Shown here piece by piece: positions 7,132 to 15,887 of a stretch of DNA of 57,271 bases. Under the pieces are notes generated by a model. That model saw only the letters and a list, made by a program, of their open reading frames with translations. It was not told the DNA's origin and made no database searches. The position numbers and the translations under genes are program-made. Origin of the DNA: Saprospiraceae bacterium (GTDB taxonomy: Bacteria > Bacteroidota > Bacteroidia > Chitinophagales > Saprospiraceae); NCBI GenBank assembly GCA_013214355.1, contig JABSSL010000028.1, positions 1 to 57,271 of the forward strand, in the 5' to 3' direction. The stretch's first letter is position 1. Every line of letters starts with the position of its first letter.

Positions 7132-8376
7132 ATGAAGAAATTTAACTATGGCTGGTGGATTATTGGTGCCTCCACGGTGGCCTTGACTGCCCTGATCTTC
7201 TTTCAATTACGCTGGATAAAGCACTCTACTGAGCTGCTGGAGGAACAATTCAGTCATCGAGTGGATATGGCCCTGTGTAGTGCCGTGGAGCAAATGGCGG
7301 ATAGCAAAAGTTGTGCAGAGATCACTAATACTTGCACCACGACGGACAAGAAAGGTGGCTGTCAAGTAAAGTTAGATTCGATCTTTCGCACAGAAGAAGG
7401 CAATACTGTCCTGAGAGAGGCCCTAGCCTTCTACAAACTGGACATGCCCTATGAAATTAGTGTACTGGAAAAACCAGTAGAAGCGCCTAGTCCACACACT
7501 TGCTCCCTATCCCCAATAGCTGAGGATGAAGACCATTTTCTAACGATTGACTTCGCCAACGAAGAGCGCTTCGTCTTGGATCGCCTTGGCTTTATGGCCT
7601 ACTCTTCTTTTGCCATTATTCTATTCATCGCCCTCGTATTTGTGATTTCCTCCTATTACTTGATTCGGCAAAAAAGAATGAGTGAAAGGAACCTGGATTA
7701 TTTCAACCATATGACTCATGAGTTTCGAACCCCACTCACCAATATTAAGCTGGCCAGTAAACTTCTATCCAAAAAGCAAGGGCTGAATGGAGATAGCAAA
7801 TACCTAAACATCATTCAGCAAGAAAGCGCCCAATTGATGGAGCAGGTAGATCGTGTGTTGCATCTAGCAAAACTAGAACAGGAAGAATATGTGCTAAAGA
7901 AAGAACAAATCAACGCCCCCCAATTAGTGGAGAAGATCTTACGGGAAATGAGCCTGCAGATCGCAAGAAGTGAAGCGGATGTAAGCTACACACAAAGTCC
8001 TAACCTCCCTCCCCTACTCGGTGATCCCTTTCATCTTGGCAATGCCATCCGCAACCTGCTGGACAATGCCTTAAAGTACTCCCCTAAAGGAGCCAGGATT
8101 GAGGTCATATTGAAAAAGACACAAGCCGGACTGCTAATCCGAGTTCGTGACAATGGACCGGGTATCAGCCAAGCTCAACAAAAGCGAATGTTCCAAAAAT
8201 TTCAACGGGGAAAGCATGCGAAGGTCACGGGACAGAAAGGATTTGGTCTGGGTCTCGCCTACGTGAAGAAGATCATTGATCTACACCAGGGGCAAGTCAA
8301 TTTGGTGGATTCTACTCAAAACGGTACTTGCATCGATATCCTCCTACCTCACACCCAAAAACTAGCCTATGCCTAG
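7132..8376 (+). CDS. membrane sensor histidine kinase
   Basis: A 414-residue inner-membrane kinase that phosphorylates the regulator encoded next. Membrane segments lie at about 8-25 and 155-178, enclosing a periplasmic domain of roughly 125 residues with five cysteines (49, 61, 68, 77, 124). The cytoplasmic part has the H-box MTHEFRTPLTN with His196, the N-box NLLDNALKYS, the G1 box DNGPGI and the G2 box GFGLGLAYVKK. No HAMP or PAS domain is evident. The gene overlaps the regulator gene by eight bases, indicating translational coupling. The unusual cysteine content of the sensor domain and the cysteine-rich exported protein next door hint at a redox, thiol or metal signal, but this is inference. 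Confidence 0.93.
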   Translation: MKKFNYGWWIIGASTVALTALIFFQLRWIKHSTELLEEQFSHRVDMALCSAVEQMADSKSCAEITNTCTTTDKKGGCQVKLDSIFRTEEGNTVLREALAFYKLDMPYEISVLEKPVEAPSPHTCSLSPIAEDEDHFLTIDFANEERFVLDRLGFMAYSSFAIILFIALVFVISSYYLIRQKRMSERNLDYFNHMTHEFRTPLTNIKLASKLLSKKQGLNGDSKYLNIIQQESAQLMEQVDRVLHLAKLEQEEYVLKKEQINAPQLVEKILREMSLQIARSEADVSYTQSPNLPPLLGDPFHLGNAIRNLLDNALKYSPKGARIEVILKKTQAGLLIRVRDNGPGISQAQQKRMFQKFQRGKHAKVTGQKGFGLGLAYVKKIIDLHQGQVNLVDSTQNGTCIDILLPHTQKLAYA

Positions 8377-9088
8377 CGGAAGTAAAATATTAGTAGTAGA
8401 AGATGACCTCAACCTAGGCTTCCTGCTCATGGAGTTTCTGGAAGGTGCGGGGTATCAAGTAAAATGGTGCCGCGATGCACTCGCTGGTCTTGCGCAATTC
8501 AAGAAACAGCGGGTCGATCTATGTATCCTCGATGTCATGATGCCGGGAATGGATGGCTTTAGTCTCGCCAAACACATCTTCGAATCCGACCATCGTACCC
8601 CTTTCCTGTTCCTCACCGCCCGTTTGCTCAAAGAAGATCGCCTGAAAGGATATCAGCTGGGGGCCGAAGATTACATCACCAAACCTTTTGATGAAGATGA
8701 ATTGCTTTGCAAGATCAAAGTCATTCTTCGACGACAAAAGCATGCCCTGAAAAAACAGCTGCCTGCTCAATTCCAACTGGGCGAATTTCTATTTGATGCC
8801 CAACGGCAAGAACTCATTCGGAATGGTGAATTGCAGCGAATTACGGAAAAGGAAACGGCCGTGCTACAATTGCTCTGCCAACATAAGAATCAAATCCTCC
8901 GTAGAGACGAGGCAGTGGAACAGATCTATGGAAAAAATGATTACTTCTTAGGTCGAAGTTTTGATGTATTTATCTGCCGGTTGCGCAAGCTACTGACCCC
9001 CGATCCAAACATCAGCATTGAGAATGTCTTTAAAGTGGGCTTCATCCTAAATGTAAAAGAAGGGAAAGGCACTACCTCTAATTTATAA
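8369..9088 (+). CDS. OmpR-family response regulator
   Basis: A 239-residue DNA-binding regulator. The receiver domain (about 5-120) shows the acidic pocket Glu11-Asp12-Asp13, the phosphoacceptor Asp55 in LDVMMPGMDG, Thr83 and Lys105 in TKPFDEDEL. A short linker leads to a C-terminal winged helix (about 140-230) with LTEKE-like ITEKETAVLQLLC, the recognition-helix segment RSFDVFICRLRKLL and the wing end VFKVGFIL. It starts inside the kinase gene (ATGCCTAG overlap), so the two form one operon. Its likely operator is the set of 11-bp repeats upstream of the kinase. Confidence 0.95.
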   Translation: MPSGSKILVVEDDLNLGFLLMEFLEGAGYQVKWCRDALAGLAQFKKQRVDLCILDVMMPGMDGFSLAKHIFESDHRTPFLFLTARLLKEDRLKGYQLGAEDYITKPFDEDELLCKIKVILRRQKHALKKQLPAQFQLGEFLFDAQRQELIRNGELQRITEKETAVLQLLCQHKNQILRRDEAVEQIYGKNDYFLGRSFDVFICRLRKLLTPDPNISIENVFKVGFILNVKEGKGTTSNL

Positions 9089-9123
9089 CGATCCCATAGC
9101 ACGAAATTAGGTATCTTTAATCC

Positions 9124-10266
9124 ATGAAATCCAATCTAATCCGACTACTGCATGGGGTTCTCCCCTCCATGGCTTTACTCCTCCTGTTTTCTGCTTGTAA
9201 AACTGCCGAATCCCCCACTGATCCGTCCCTCCAAAAGGTAGGCCAGTTGGTGGATAGTCTAATGGCTAGTCAAACTTGGCCAGCACTCAGTATTGGCATT
9301 ATCGCCAATGGCCAAACATATGATCTACACAAAGGAAAACTACTCAATGGAACAGCCCCAAATGCTGCTACCCTGTATGAAATTGCCTCTTTAACTAAGA
9401 CCTTTACAGGAACCTTGCTAGCTCACGCTTTAGTAGATGGAAAAGCAGAAATCGACCAAGACATTCGGGAACACCTAAGCGATACCTTTCCCAATCTATC
9501 TTATCAAGGAGCTCCTGTCACCTATCGGCACTTGGCCACCCATCAAAGCGGCCTCCCTCACCTATTTCCACATACCCCAGGTTTATTTGACACGCCCGAT
9601 TGGGACAATCTCCCATTGCGTATTAATACCTTACAAGCAGGGTTTTCAAAGGAAGATTTCTTCAATAGCTTACAGTCTTTTACACTAGATACAGTACCTG
9701 GAGCTACGTTTGTCTATTCCAACGCTGGGCCAAATTTACTGGGATACCTGCTGGAGAACATATATCAGCAAGATTTTGAGGATCTTCTACAAGAGAAAAT
9801 TTTGGCGCCGCTAGCTATGCGAAAGACACAAATTAGCGTTGAAGCTATTGACACCAGCAAATTAGCCTATGGCATAAACATGAATGGCAATCCGATGCCC
9901 ATCCGGGCTGAAAAAGATATGATGGCAGAAGGAGGAATACTAAGCTCTACAGAAGATATGCTTAAATACCTGCAATTCCATCTCGATACCACCTCGGCGG
10001 TTACACGAGCTGCCCGTCAAGAGTTATGGAACGGGCAGTTTGGCGACTTCGAAGCCGGCCTGTTTTGGCAGATCTTCAAGGATGGTGATCGACCAGATCG
10101 AATCTTCCAAAATGGGGGTGCTTATGGTACTTCCTCCTGGGTGACGCTGATCCCTGAATCTCAATTGGGAGTCTTTCTAGTCACAAATTTCGCAGGAGAA
10201 GGGGTACATCAGCAGCTCAACCAGTTAGCCGATGGGATTCTCCGTATTTATCAGTCCAGCGAATAA
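9124..10266 (+). CDS. serine hydrolase, beta-lactamase/S12 family lipoprotein
   Basis: A 380-residue envelope protein with a lipobox FSAC (Cys25). The beta-lactamase fold is marked by the SxxK motif SLTK (Ser89/Lys92) in ASLTKTFTGTLLA, a Tyr-Ser-Asn motif at 198-200 (FVYSNAGPN), and a third motif FQNGGAYGTSSW where many S12 members have HNGG. Other family blocks are LATHQSGLPH and LGYLLENI. Family members are peptidases, esterases or class C-like enzymes; the substrate cannot be told, and antibiotic hydrolysis should not be assumed. It lies 35 bases after the regulator gene. TATCTTTA occurs only four bases before the ATG, so a separate promoter there is doubtful. It converges with the next gene three bases apart. 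Confidence 0.88.
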   Translation: MKSNLIRLLHGVLPSMALLLLFSACKTAESPTDPSLQKVGQLVDSLMASQTWPALSIGIIANGQTYDLHKGKLLNGTAPNAATLYEIASLTKTFTGTLLAHALVDGKAEIDQDIREHLSDTFPNLSYQGAPVTYRHLATHQSGLPHLFPHTPGLFDTPDWDNLPLRINTLQAGFSKEDFFNSLQSFTLDTVPGATFVYSNAGPNLLGYLLENIYQQDFEDLLQEKILAPLAMRKTQISVEAIDTSKLAYGINMNGNPMPIRAEKDMMAEGGILSSTEDMLKYLQFHLDTTSAVTRAARQELWNGQFGDFEAGLFWQIFKDGDRPDRIFQNGGAYGTSSWVTLIPESQLGVFLVTNFAGEGVHQQLNQLADGILRIYQSSE

Positions 10267-10269
10267 GAA

Positions 10270-12225
10270 TTAGATCAAACCCACATCGGTCAAAATTTCC
10301 AATACCGCTGGCCCATCATGAGCAAAAACGCTTTGCATGGCTTGATCGAGTTCTTCGCCCTTCTGTGTAACTCTAATCCCCAGCGCTCCACAAGAAGTAG
10401 CGTATTCGGCAAAGTTTGGATTATGTAAACTCGTTTTCCAAACCTCCAACTCCGCAGCGCGCTGCTCCTTGGAGATTTTCCCCAATTCGCTGTTATTCAA
10501 CAGTATGAGCTTGATATTCATATTGTACTTCACCGCGGTAGTAATTTCTCCAAGGTATTGTACAAAGCCCCCATCTCCAGCAACCGCCACAATTGGCCTT
10601 TCGTGACCCACTGCCGCCCACGCACCGATTGCCGCCGGGTAGGCGAAACCAATGGACCCTAGGTAGCCAGACATCAAGAAGGAGTTATTCGATTTACTTT
10701 CGTAGTAACGGCCAAATGAATAGGCATTATTCCCGACATCCACACACATCACCGCATTTTCTGGCGCCAACCGATTCATAGCTTCAAATACGGCAATCGA
10801 ACTCACGCCGTGGCCATGGTCATCTCGCAAGCGCTTCGCTTTTTCTTTCTTCCAAATGGCCCAGCGCTCGGCTAGTTCCCCCCGTTGATCTTCTGCCTGT
10901 AAATCCCCTTGCAGCCCATCTCGCATGGCCTTGACCGTCACGGATATTTCCCCCCATAACTGGCAATCGATCTTATGGAATTTACTTAGCGCTAAAGGAT
11001 CAAAATCCACCTGAATAATCGTCTTTTTGTGAGTTATCCCGGTATGTTTAGAAAAGGAGGCCCCCAGGGCTAAAATGACATCACACTCGTTCATAAACCA
11101 AGAAGCGACCGGTGTACCGCTGCGCCCCAAAACCCCGCCTGCCAGCGGATGACCGTCCGGGATCTGTCCTTTACCTTTAAAGGTGGTCATTACCGGACAA
11201 TTCAAATGTTCTGCCAAGGCGATGATCTCCGGCATATGAAATTTGGAGCCATGGCCAGCGATGATAATAGGGCGCTTGGCTCCTTGGAGTAAAGCAATGG
11301 CCTGATCCAGCATCTCCTGGGGCGGAGAGATTTGCTGTGGCGTGATGCGGCCTTCCGGAGTCTGCGCCTCCGATCCTTCCTTGGCGGGAAGGGTTTGCAT
11401 TTCATCTGGGAAGGTTAAGTGTGAAACATCACGACGCAAAATGGCATGCTTTACCGCCAAACTCATTAATTCCGCGTGTTTGCTATCTTTTTGAGCACGG
11501 TGGTTGAAAGCCGCTACCGACTGGAAAGCGTTTACCAGGTCCAGTTCTTGAAAGTTCCCCGTTCCTACTACCTGAGTAGCTACCTGTCCGGTTAAGGCCA
11601 AGATGGGGGCGCGATCTACTTTAGCATCCCATAGACCGGTAAAGAGGTTAGTGGCGCCAGGTCCAGCAATCGTAAAGCAAAAGGCTGGCTTTCCCATCAG
11701 CTTTCCATAGGCCGAAGCTGCAAAGGCAGCGGCTCCTTCGTGTCGAATCCCATAGAATCGAATGTTTCCTTTACCTTCTTGCCTCCGAATCGCATCTGCC
11801 AAGCCGAGGTTCGAATGACCAACCATACCAAAACCTACCTCTACACCCCAATTCACCATTGTTTCCACCATAACATCCGTAATCGTAGTCACATGAGGCG
11901 GTTCTACGGGCACTCCAATGTAAACACCATCCTTCCGAATTTCCACGGGAAAAGTATCGACTGCATCATCAAAACCACCGGGTGGGCGGCCAGTTAAAGG
12001 ATGATAATCCCAACCGTGCCAAGGACACCGTAGGAATCCTTTCTCGATTGATCCTTCTCCTAGGGGACCACCTTGGTGTGGACATTTATTGGTTAAACAC
12101 CCGAATTCTCCCTGGTAATGGGTTAAGCAAAAGCTTTGGTGGGCGGCGGTAACGGTAGTCACACGGCCTTCTGGTAAGTCCGCGGGGTTTTCTAGCACTT
12201 TATGCCATTCGATGTTCTTTGACAT
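10270..12225 (-). CDS. Rieske [2Fe-2S]-thiamine diphosphate enzyme fusion
   Basis: A 651-residue cytoplasmic protein joining two domains. Residues 1-108 are a Rieske ferredoxin-type domain with both cluster ligands intact: CPH at 48-50 and CPWH at 67-70. Residues about 115-651 form a complete ThDP enzyme of the acetolactate synthase/pyruvate oxidase family: N-terminal Pyr domain with the catalytic Glu163 in RHEGAAAFAA, the GPGATN loop (188-193), a central domain, and the PP domain with the ThDP/Mg motif GDG (550-552) to NN (577-578). Pyruvate oxidases use FAD; here the attached iron-sulfur domain could accept electrons from the ThDP intermediate. The exact 2-oxoacid is unknown. No small regulatory subunit gene is nearby, which argues against a biosynthetic acetolactate synthase. 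Confidence 0.88.
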   Translation of the reverse strand: MSKNIEWHKVLENPADLPEGRVTTVTAAHQSFCLTHYQGEFGCLTNKCPHQGGPLGEGSIEKGFLRCPWHGWDYHPLTGRPPGGFDDAVDTFPVEIRKDGVYIGVPVEPPHVTTITDVMVETMVNWGVEVGFGMVGHSNLGLADAIRRQEGKGNIRFYGIRHEGAAAFAASAYGKLMGKPAFCFTIAGPGATNLFTGLWDAKVDRAPILALTGQVATQVVGTGNFQELDLVNAFQSVAAFNHRAQKDSKHAELMSLAVKHAILRRDVSHLTFPDEMQTLPAKEGSEAQTPEGRITPQQISPPQEMLDQAIALLQGAKRPIIIAGHGSKFHMPEIIALAEHLNCPVMTTFKGKGQIPDGHPLAGGVLGRSGTPVASWFMNECDVILALGASFSKHTGITHKKTIIQVDFDPLALSKFHKIDCQLWGEISVTVKAMRDGLQGDLQAEDQRGELAERWAIWKKEKAKRLRDDHGHGVSSIAVFEAMNRLAPENAVMCVDVGNNAYSFGRYYESKSNNSFLMSGYLGSIGFAYPAAIGAWAAVGHERPIVAVAGDGGFVQYLGEITTAVKYNMNIKLILLNNSELGKISKEQRAAELEVWKTSLHNPNFAEYATSCGALGIRVTQKGEELDQAMQSVFAHDGPAVLEILTDVGLI

Positions 12226-12411
12226 GGATATTGATGTTATTACAGGTCCTTTGGTAATGGTTTAATACGTCTCTATTATTTGTTCTCGCTTAAGTTAGGA
12301 AACTCTCGGGAAAGTCTGAATCCGTCATCCATATTTATCGCAGTAAACGTCCCCTCCGGACTCGAGTTTCCAATTTATTGGCTTTAGATAGGTGGGGCCA
12401 TTTGCTTTGCC

Positions 12412-12419
12412 TATCTTTA
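12412..12419 (+). promoter_or_regulatory. possible -7 element (TATCTTTA) before the DUF5916 gene
   Basis: TATCTTTA fits the Bacteroidota -7 consensus TAnnTTTG at seven of eight positions and lies 50 bases before the start codon in a 243-bp divergent region. No TTG-type -33 element is found at the usual distance, so support is weak. Confidence 0.25.
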
Positions 12420-12468
12420 AACGACAAACGACATTAGACGACCGGAGCTTTAAACTTGACTAGTCCGT

Positions 12469-14700
12469 ATGAGAACTCTAGCAGTTGCCACCTACCTTTG
12501 TGCAACCTTCCTGATTTTGTGCCCAGAACTCCTTCGGGCCAGCAACGATGATGATGACTTCAGCATTCGTATTACCCGAGCCCAAGAAAGGATTCAGATA
12601 GATGGTGCGCTGGAAGAAGCCATTTGGGAAAATGCGGATATCGCTACTGATTTCTGGATGAGCTTTCCCGTTGATGACCGAAAAGCAGCTCGCAAAACAG
12701 AAGTACGTCTGACTTATGATGAAAATTTCCTTTATGTGGGTATTACCTGTCACGGAGAGCGGGATTATGTCATTCAAACCCTGAAGCGGGACCTTGATTT
12801 TTGGCGAGGAGATGGCTTTGCAATTGTCCTAGATCCGGTAGCCCAAAAAACGAATGGATTTGTCTTTGGTATTAACCCCGCTGGGGTGCAAATGGAAACC
12901 CTCATTACGGGATACACAGGGAACCGAGGAGGTCCTCCACGGGGCATGAATCAAAACTGGGACAATAAGTGGTTTAGTGAGGTAAAATCCTATGATGATC
13001 GATGGACGGCGGAAATGGCGATCCCTTTCAAGACCTTGCGCTACGAGGAAAATCGCACAGAATGGGGGGTGAATTTCATCAGAAGTGATATGAAAGATAA
13101 TAGCTATCACACCTGGTCGAAAGTACCTTTACAATTTCGTTCCATCGACCTAGGCTACACGGGCTCGATGATCTGGGATCAAGCTCCTGTCAAGCAGAAT
13201 GGGAACGTCGCTTTTATCCCCTATATCAACAGTTCCTCCACGCAAGATTTTACCGCTAAGACGCCTGCCGAGTATAAAACGGCAGTCGGCTTCGATGCAA
13301 AAGTAGCCGTGACGCCCGCTTTGAACTTGGACGTAACCTTGAACCCTGATTTTTCCCAAGTGGAAGTAGATCAGCAGGTTACCAATGTGACTCGCTTCAG
13401 CATTCGCTTGCCAGAACGAAGAACTTTCTTTTTGGAGAATGCGGATGTATTTGAGGATTTCGGGCGCGGCCAGGCGAGGCCCTTCTTTTCGCGAAGAATT
13501 GGTCTAGATGAAGACGGCAATACGATACCTATTTTATATGGGTTACGTCTGAGTGGGAATATCGATAAGAAATTGCGAGTGGGTTTAATGAATATCCAAA
13601 CCAAGGCCAATGATATTCAAACCGATCAAAACTACACCGCATTTGCCTTTCATCGTCAGGTTTTCCAGCGATCGACGATTAAAGGCTACTTCTTGAATCA
13701 GCAAAGCATGGAAGGTAGTGAGATCAATTATCAGAACTATAGTCGAAATATCGGGGCGGAATTCACCTACTTCTCTCAAGATGGTAAAGTCAGAGCTTGG
13801 GGTGGCTATGGGCAATCCTTCAAGCCAGGTATAACGAACAAGGATCAGTTTTACAAATTTGGGGTAAGGTATACCACTAAAGCATTTGGGGCTATTTATA
13901 GTGCTTCCACACAAGGCGACAATTATTACCAAGACATGGGCTTTCTGCAGCGCGTCAACAATTACGATGCTGAAAGGGACACAACCATCCGCTTAGGCTA
14001 CACCAGTCACACCGCTGGAATGGACTATCGTATTTTTCCCAAAAAAGAAACCTCAAAATGGTTATACACCACCTGGCGACTCTATAACACCCTTTATCTC
14101 AATAATGATCTAAGTTTCAACGAGAGTAACACACGCTTGTCCTATACCCTAACCTATAACGGTAGAAGTGAGCTAGGCTTTGAATGGAGTAATCGAATAA
14201 TCGACCTTTTATTCCCCTTCTCTTTCACTGACGAAACGCCACTTCCCGCTAAATCCTATCAATTCAATAACCTTCAAGTCAGTTTCACCTCTGATAGCCG
14301 AAAAACTTTTAGCTATGAAGTAACGGGGAGCTACGGAGGCTTTTACAATGGTACGCGATCTAACCTGATGCTCACCATGAAGTATCGGGAACAGCCCTGG
14401 GGAAGTTTCGGTGCTACCTTGGATTTCAACGACTTGCAATTCCCCGATCCTTACGGCTCTCGGCAAATCTTCTTGCTAGGACCTCGGATCGAAATCGGCT
14501 TTTCGAGAAATCTCTTCTGGACTACCTTCTTGCAATGGAACACCCAAGGAGACAATTTCAATATAAACTCGCGTTTGCAATGGAGATTTAAACCCATGTC
14601 CGATGTTTTCCTCGTATATACGGATAACTACGGCTTAGAACTATTCGCCCCCAAGAACCGGGCCCTAGTTCTGAAGGTCAATTATTGGTTGAACTTGTAA
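12469..14700 (+). CDS. DUF5916 outer-membrane protein with N-terminal CBM9-like domain
   Basis: A 743-residue exported protein with a signal peptide ending near residue 24 (LLRAS). Residues about 30-225 resemble the CBM9-like sugar-binding beta-sandwich: IQIDGALEEAIWENA, RLTYDENFLYVGITC and WTAEMAIPFKTLRY are its typical blocks. The rest matches DUF5916 by the hallmark LNPDFSQVEVDQQ and RRTFFLEN segments, followed by many amphipathic strands ending in an aromatic-rich C-terminus (KVNYWLNL), as in an outer-membrane barrel. The role in the family is unproven; carbohydrate contact is inferred from the N-domain. It is the first of a plus-strand run, with the next gene 15 bases downstream. Confidence 0.87.
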   Translation: MRTLAVATYLCATFLILCPELLRASNDDDDFSIRITRAQERIQIDGALEEAIWENADIATDFWMSFPVDDRKAARKTEVRLTYDENFLYVGITCHGERDYVIQTLKRDLDFWRGDGFAIVLDPVAQKTNGFVFGINPAGVQMETLITGYTGNRGGPPRGMNQNWDNKWFSEVKSYDDRWTAEMAIPFKTLRYEENRTEWGVNFIRSDMKDNSYHTWSKVPLQFRSIDLGYTGSMIWDQAPVKQNGNVAFIPYINSSSTQDFTAKTPAEYKTAVGFDAKVAVTPALNLDVTLNPDFSQVEVDQQVTNVTRFSIRLPERRTFFLENADVFEDFGRGQARPFFSRRIGLDEDGNTIPILYGLRLSGNIDKKLRVGLMNIQTKANDIQTDQNYTAFAFHRQVFQRSTIKGYFLNQQSMEGSEINYQNYSRNIGAEFTYFSQDGKVRAWGGYGQSFKPGITNKDQFYKFGVRYTTKAFGAIYSASTQGDNYYQDMGFLQRVNNYDAERDTTIRLGYTSHTAGMDYRIFPKKETSKWLYTTWRLYNTLYLNNDLSFNESNTRLSYTLTYNGRSELGFEWSNRIIDLLFPFSFTDETPLPAKSYQFNNLQVSFTSDSRKTFSYEVTGSYGGFYNGTRSNLMLTMKYREQPWGSFGATLDFNDLQFPDPYGSRQIFLLGPRIEIGFSRNLFWTTFLQWNTQGDNFNINSRLQWRFKPMSDVFLVYTDNYGLELFAPKNRALVLKVNYWLNL

Positions 14701-14715
14701 AGGAAGGAACTGTAC

Positions 14716-15810
14716 ATGGATAAAGCTACCATTCTCATCCCTGATATAAGCGGCTTTACTGAATTTTTAAGTCAAACAGAAATTGAGCATAGTACGCACA
14801 TTATCAATGAATTGTTAGAGATTATTATCGCGGAGAATCAGCTAGACTTTTTTCTGTCTGAAATTGAAGGAGACGCGGTACTATTTTATCGGAAAGGGGA
14901 ATCACCTGGTATAGAAGCTCTAATTGAACAATGTCTCCGTATGTTCAAAGCCTTTCATCGTCAGTTGAAAGTCATTGCCAGAGATACGGTTTGCCAATGC
15001 GGGGCTTGCCAGATGACGCATAATTTGAACCTGAAATTCATCATTCATGCCGGGGAACTATTTGAGTACAAGATTAATCGTTTTGTGAAAGCCTCAGGTA
15101 TAGATATGATCATTGCCCATCGGCTTTTGAAGAATCAAGTCCCAGGGGATGAATACATTCTAATGTCCGGAAGTCTTACGGGAGGGAAAGAGGTTCTTAT
15201 TTCTACGGAAGCACTAGACTGGCAGTACGCAGCAGATCAGTATCCTTCTATTGGCTCGGTTCCGTATCACTACACTGCCCTAAGTTCTATTAGAGAAGCC
15301 ATACCGGAGCCGCCAGAAAGGGATAATCCTGCCCTAGAACAAATACGACCTGATGATCGAACCCTATCCATTGAAGTCAACGCTCCGATGAGGCATGTCT
15401 ACCAAACCCTGGTTAATGTGGAAAAACGAGTACTATGGGTCAACGGAATGAAAAAGGTAGATTGGCAGCCGACTAATGAAAGATTAGGTACGAAACACGT
15501 GTGCTTCACGAATGGATTACGCTTAGAGCATACTATTATTAAAACGGAATTTAAGCCCGAAGAAATCAGGTACTACGAAAAGGTGAAGTTTTTGGAATTG
15601 CTCACAGAGGTAATGAATTTATATCAAGTAAAAAGGCTGGGTGAAGAAAGAAGTGAAATTTCTTTGACGATCAAGATGCAAAAAAGCTACCTTATCCCAA
15701 GGTTCATCTTCAATACGATGGTAAAAGGAATAAAAAGTGATTTGGAGAACCTGAAAACGCTCTGCGAAAATGAACTACAGCAAGCAACTAGATTAAGTGC
15801 TGTAAAATAG
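14716..15810 (+). CDS. DUF2652 protein fused to an SRPBCC-like domain
   Basis: A 364-residue cytoplasmic protein. Residues 1 to about 195 match DUF2652, a nucleotide-cyclase-like fold: ILIPDISGFTEFL at 6-18 and LSEIEGDAVLFY at 47-58 follow the order of class III cyclase cores. A CQCGAC motif sits near residues 93-98. Residues about 215-350 look like an SRPBCC/Bet v1-type lipid-binding domain (IEVNAPMRHVYQTLVNVEKRVLW at its start and an amphipathic C-terminal helix). Catalytic cyclase activity is not assumed. AGGAAGGA, a good ribosome site, lies just upstream. Placement before a sterol-desaturase-family gene suggests lipid-related signalling or handling; that link is inference. Confidence 0.8.
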   Translation: MDKATILIPDISGFTEFLSQTEIEHSTHIINELLEIIIAENQLDFFLSEIEGDAVLFYRKGESPGIEALIEQCLRMFKAFHRQLKVIARDTVCQCGACQMTHNLNLKFIIHAGELFEYKINRFVKASGIDMIIAHRLLKNQVPGDEYILMSGSLTGGKEVLISTEALDWQYAADQYPSIGSVPYHYTALSSIREAIPEPPERDNPALEQIRPDDRTLSIEVNAPMRHVYQTLVNVEKRVLWVNGMKKVDWQPTNERLGTKHVCFTNGLRLEHTIIKTEFKPEEIRYYEKVKFLELLTEVMNLYQVKRLGEERSEISLTIKMQKSYLIPRFIFNTMVKGIKSDLENLKTLCENELQQATRLSAVK

Positions 15811-15887
15811 ACTATTAAGCGTCAAAGGTTAAAGAAATGCTTTTACAAGCGACGTCATTTTTTTAACTTGAGCGAAAATTCGCGACT

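Noticed and set aside
9124-10266. Acquired beta-lactamase
   Set aside because: The third motif and length suit a general S12 serine hydrolase, and nothing suggests transfer or resistance context.
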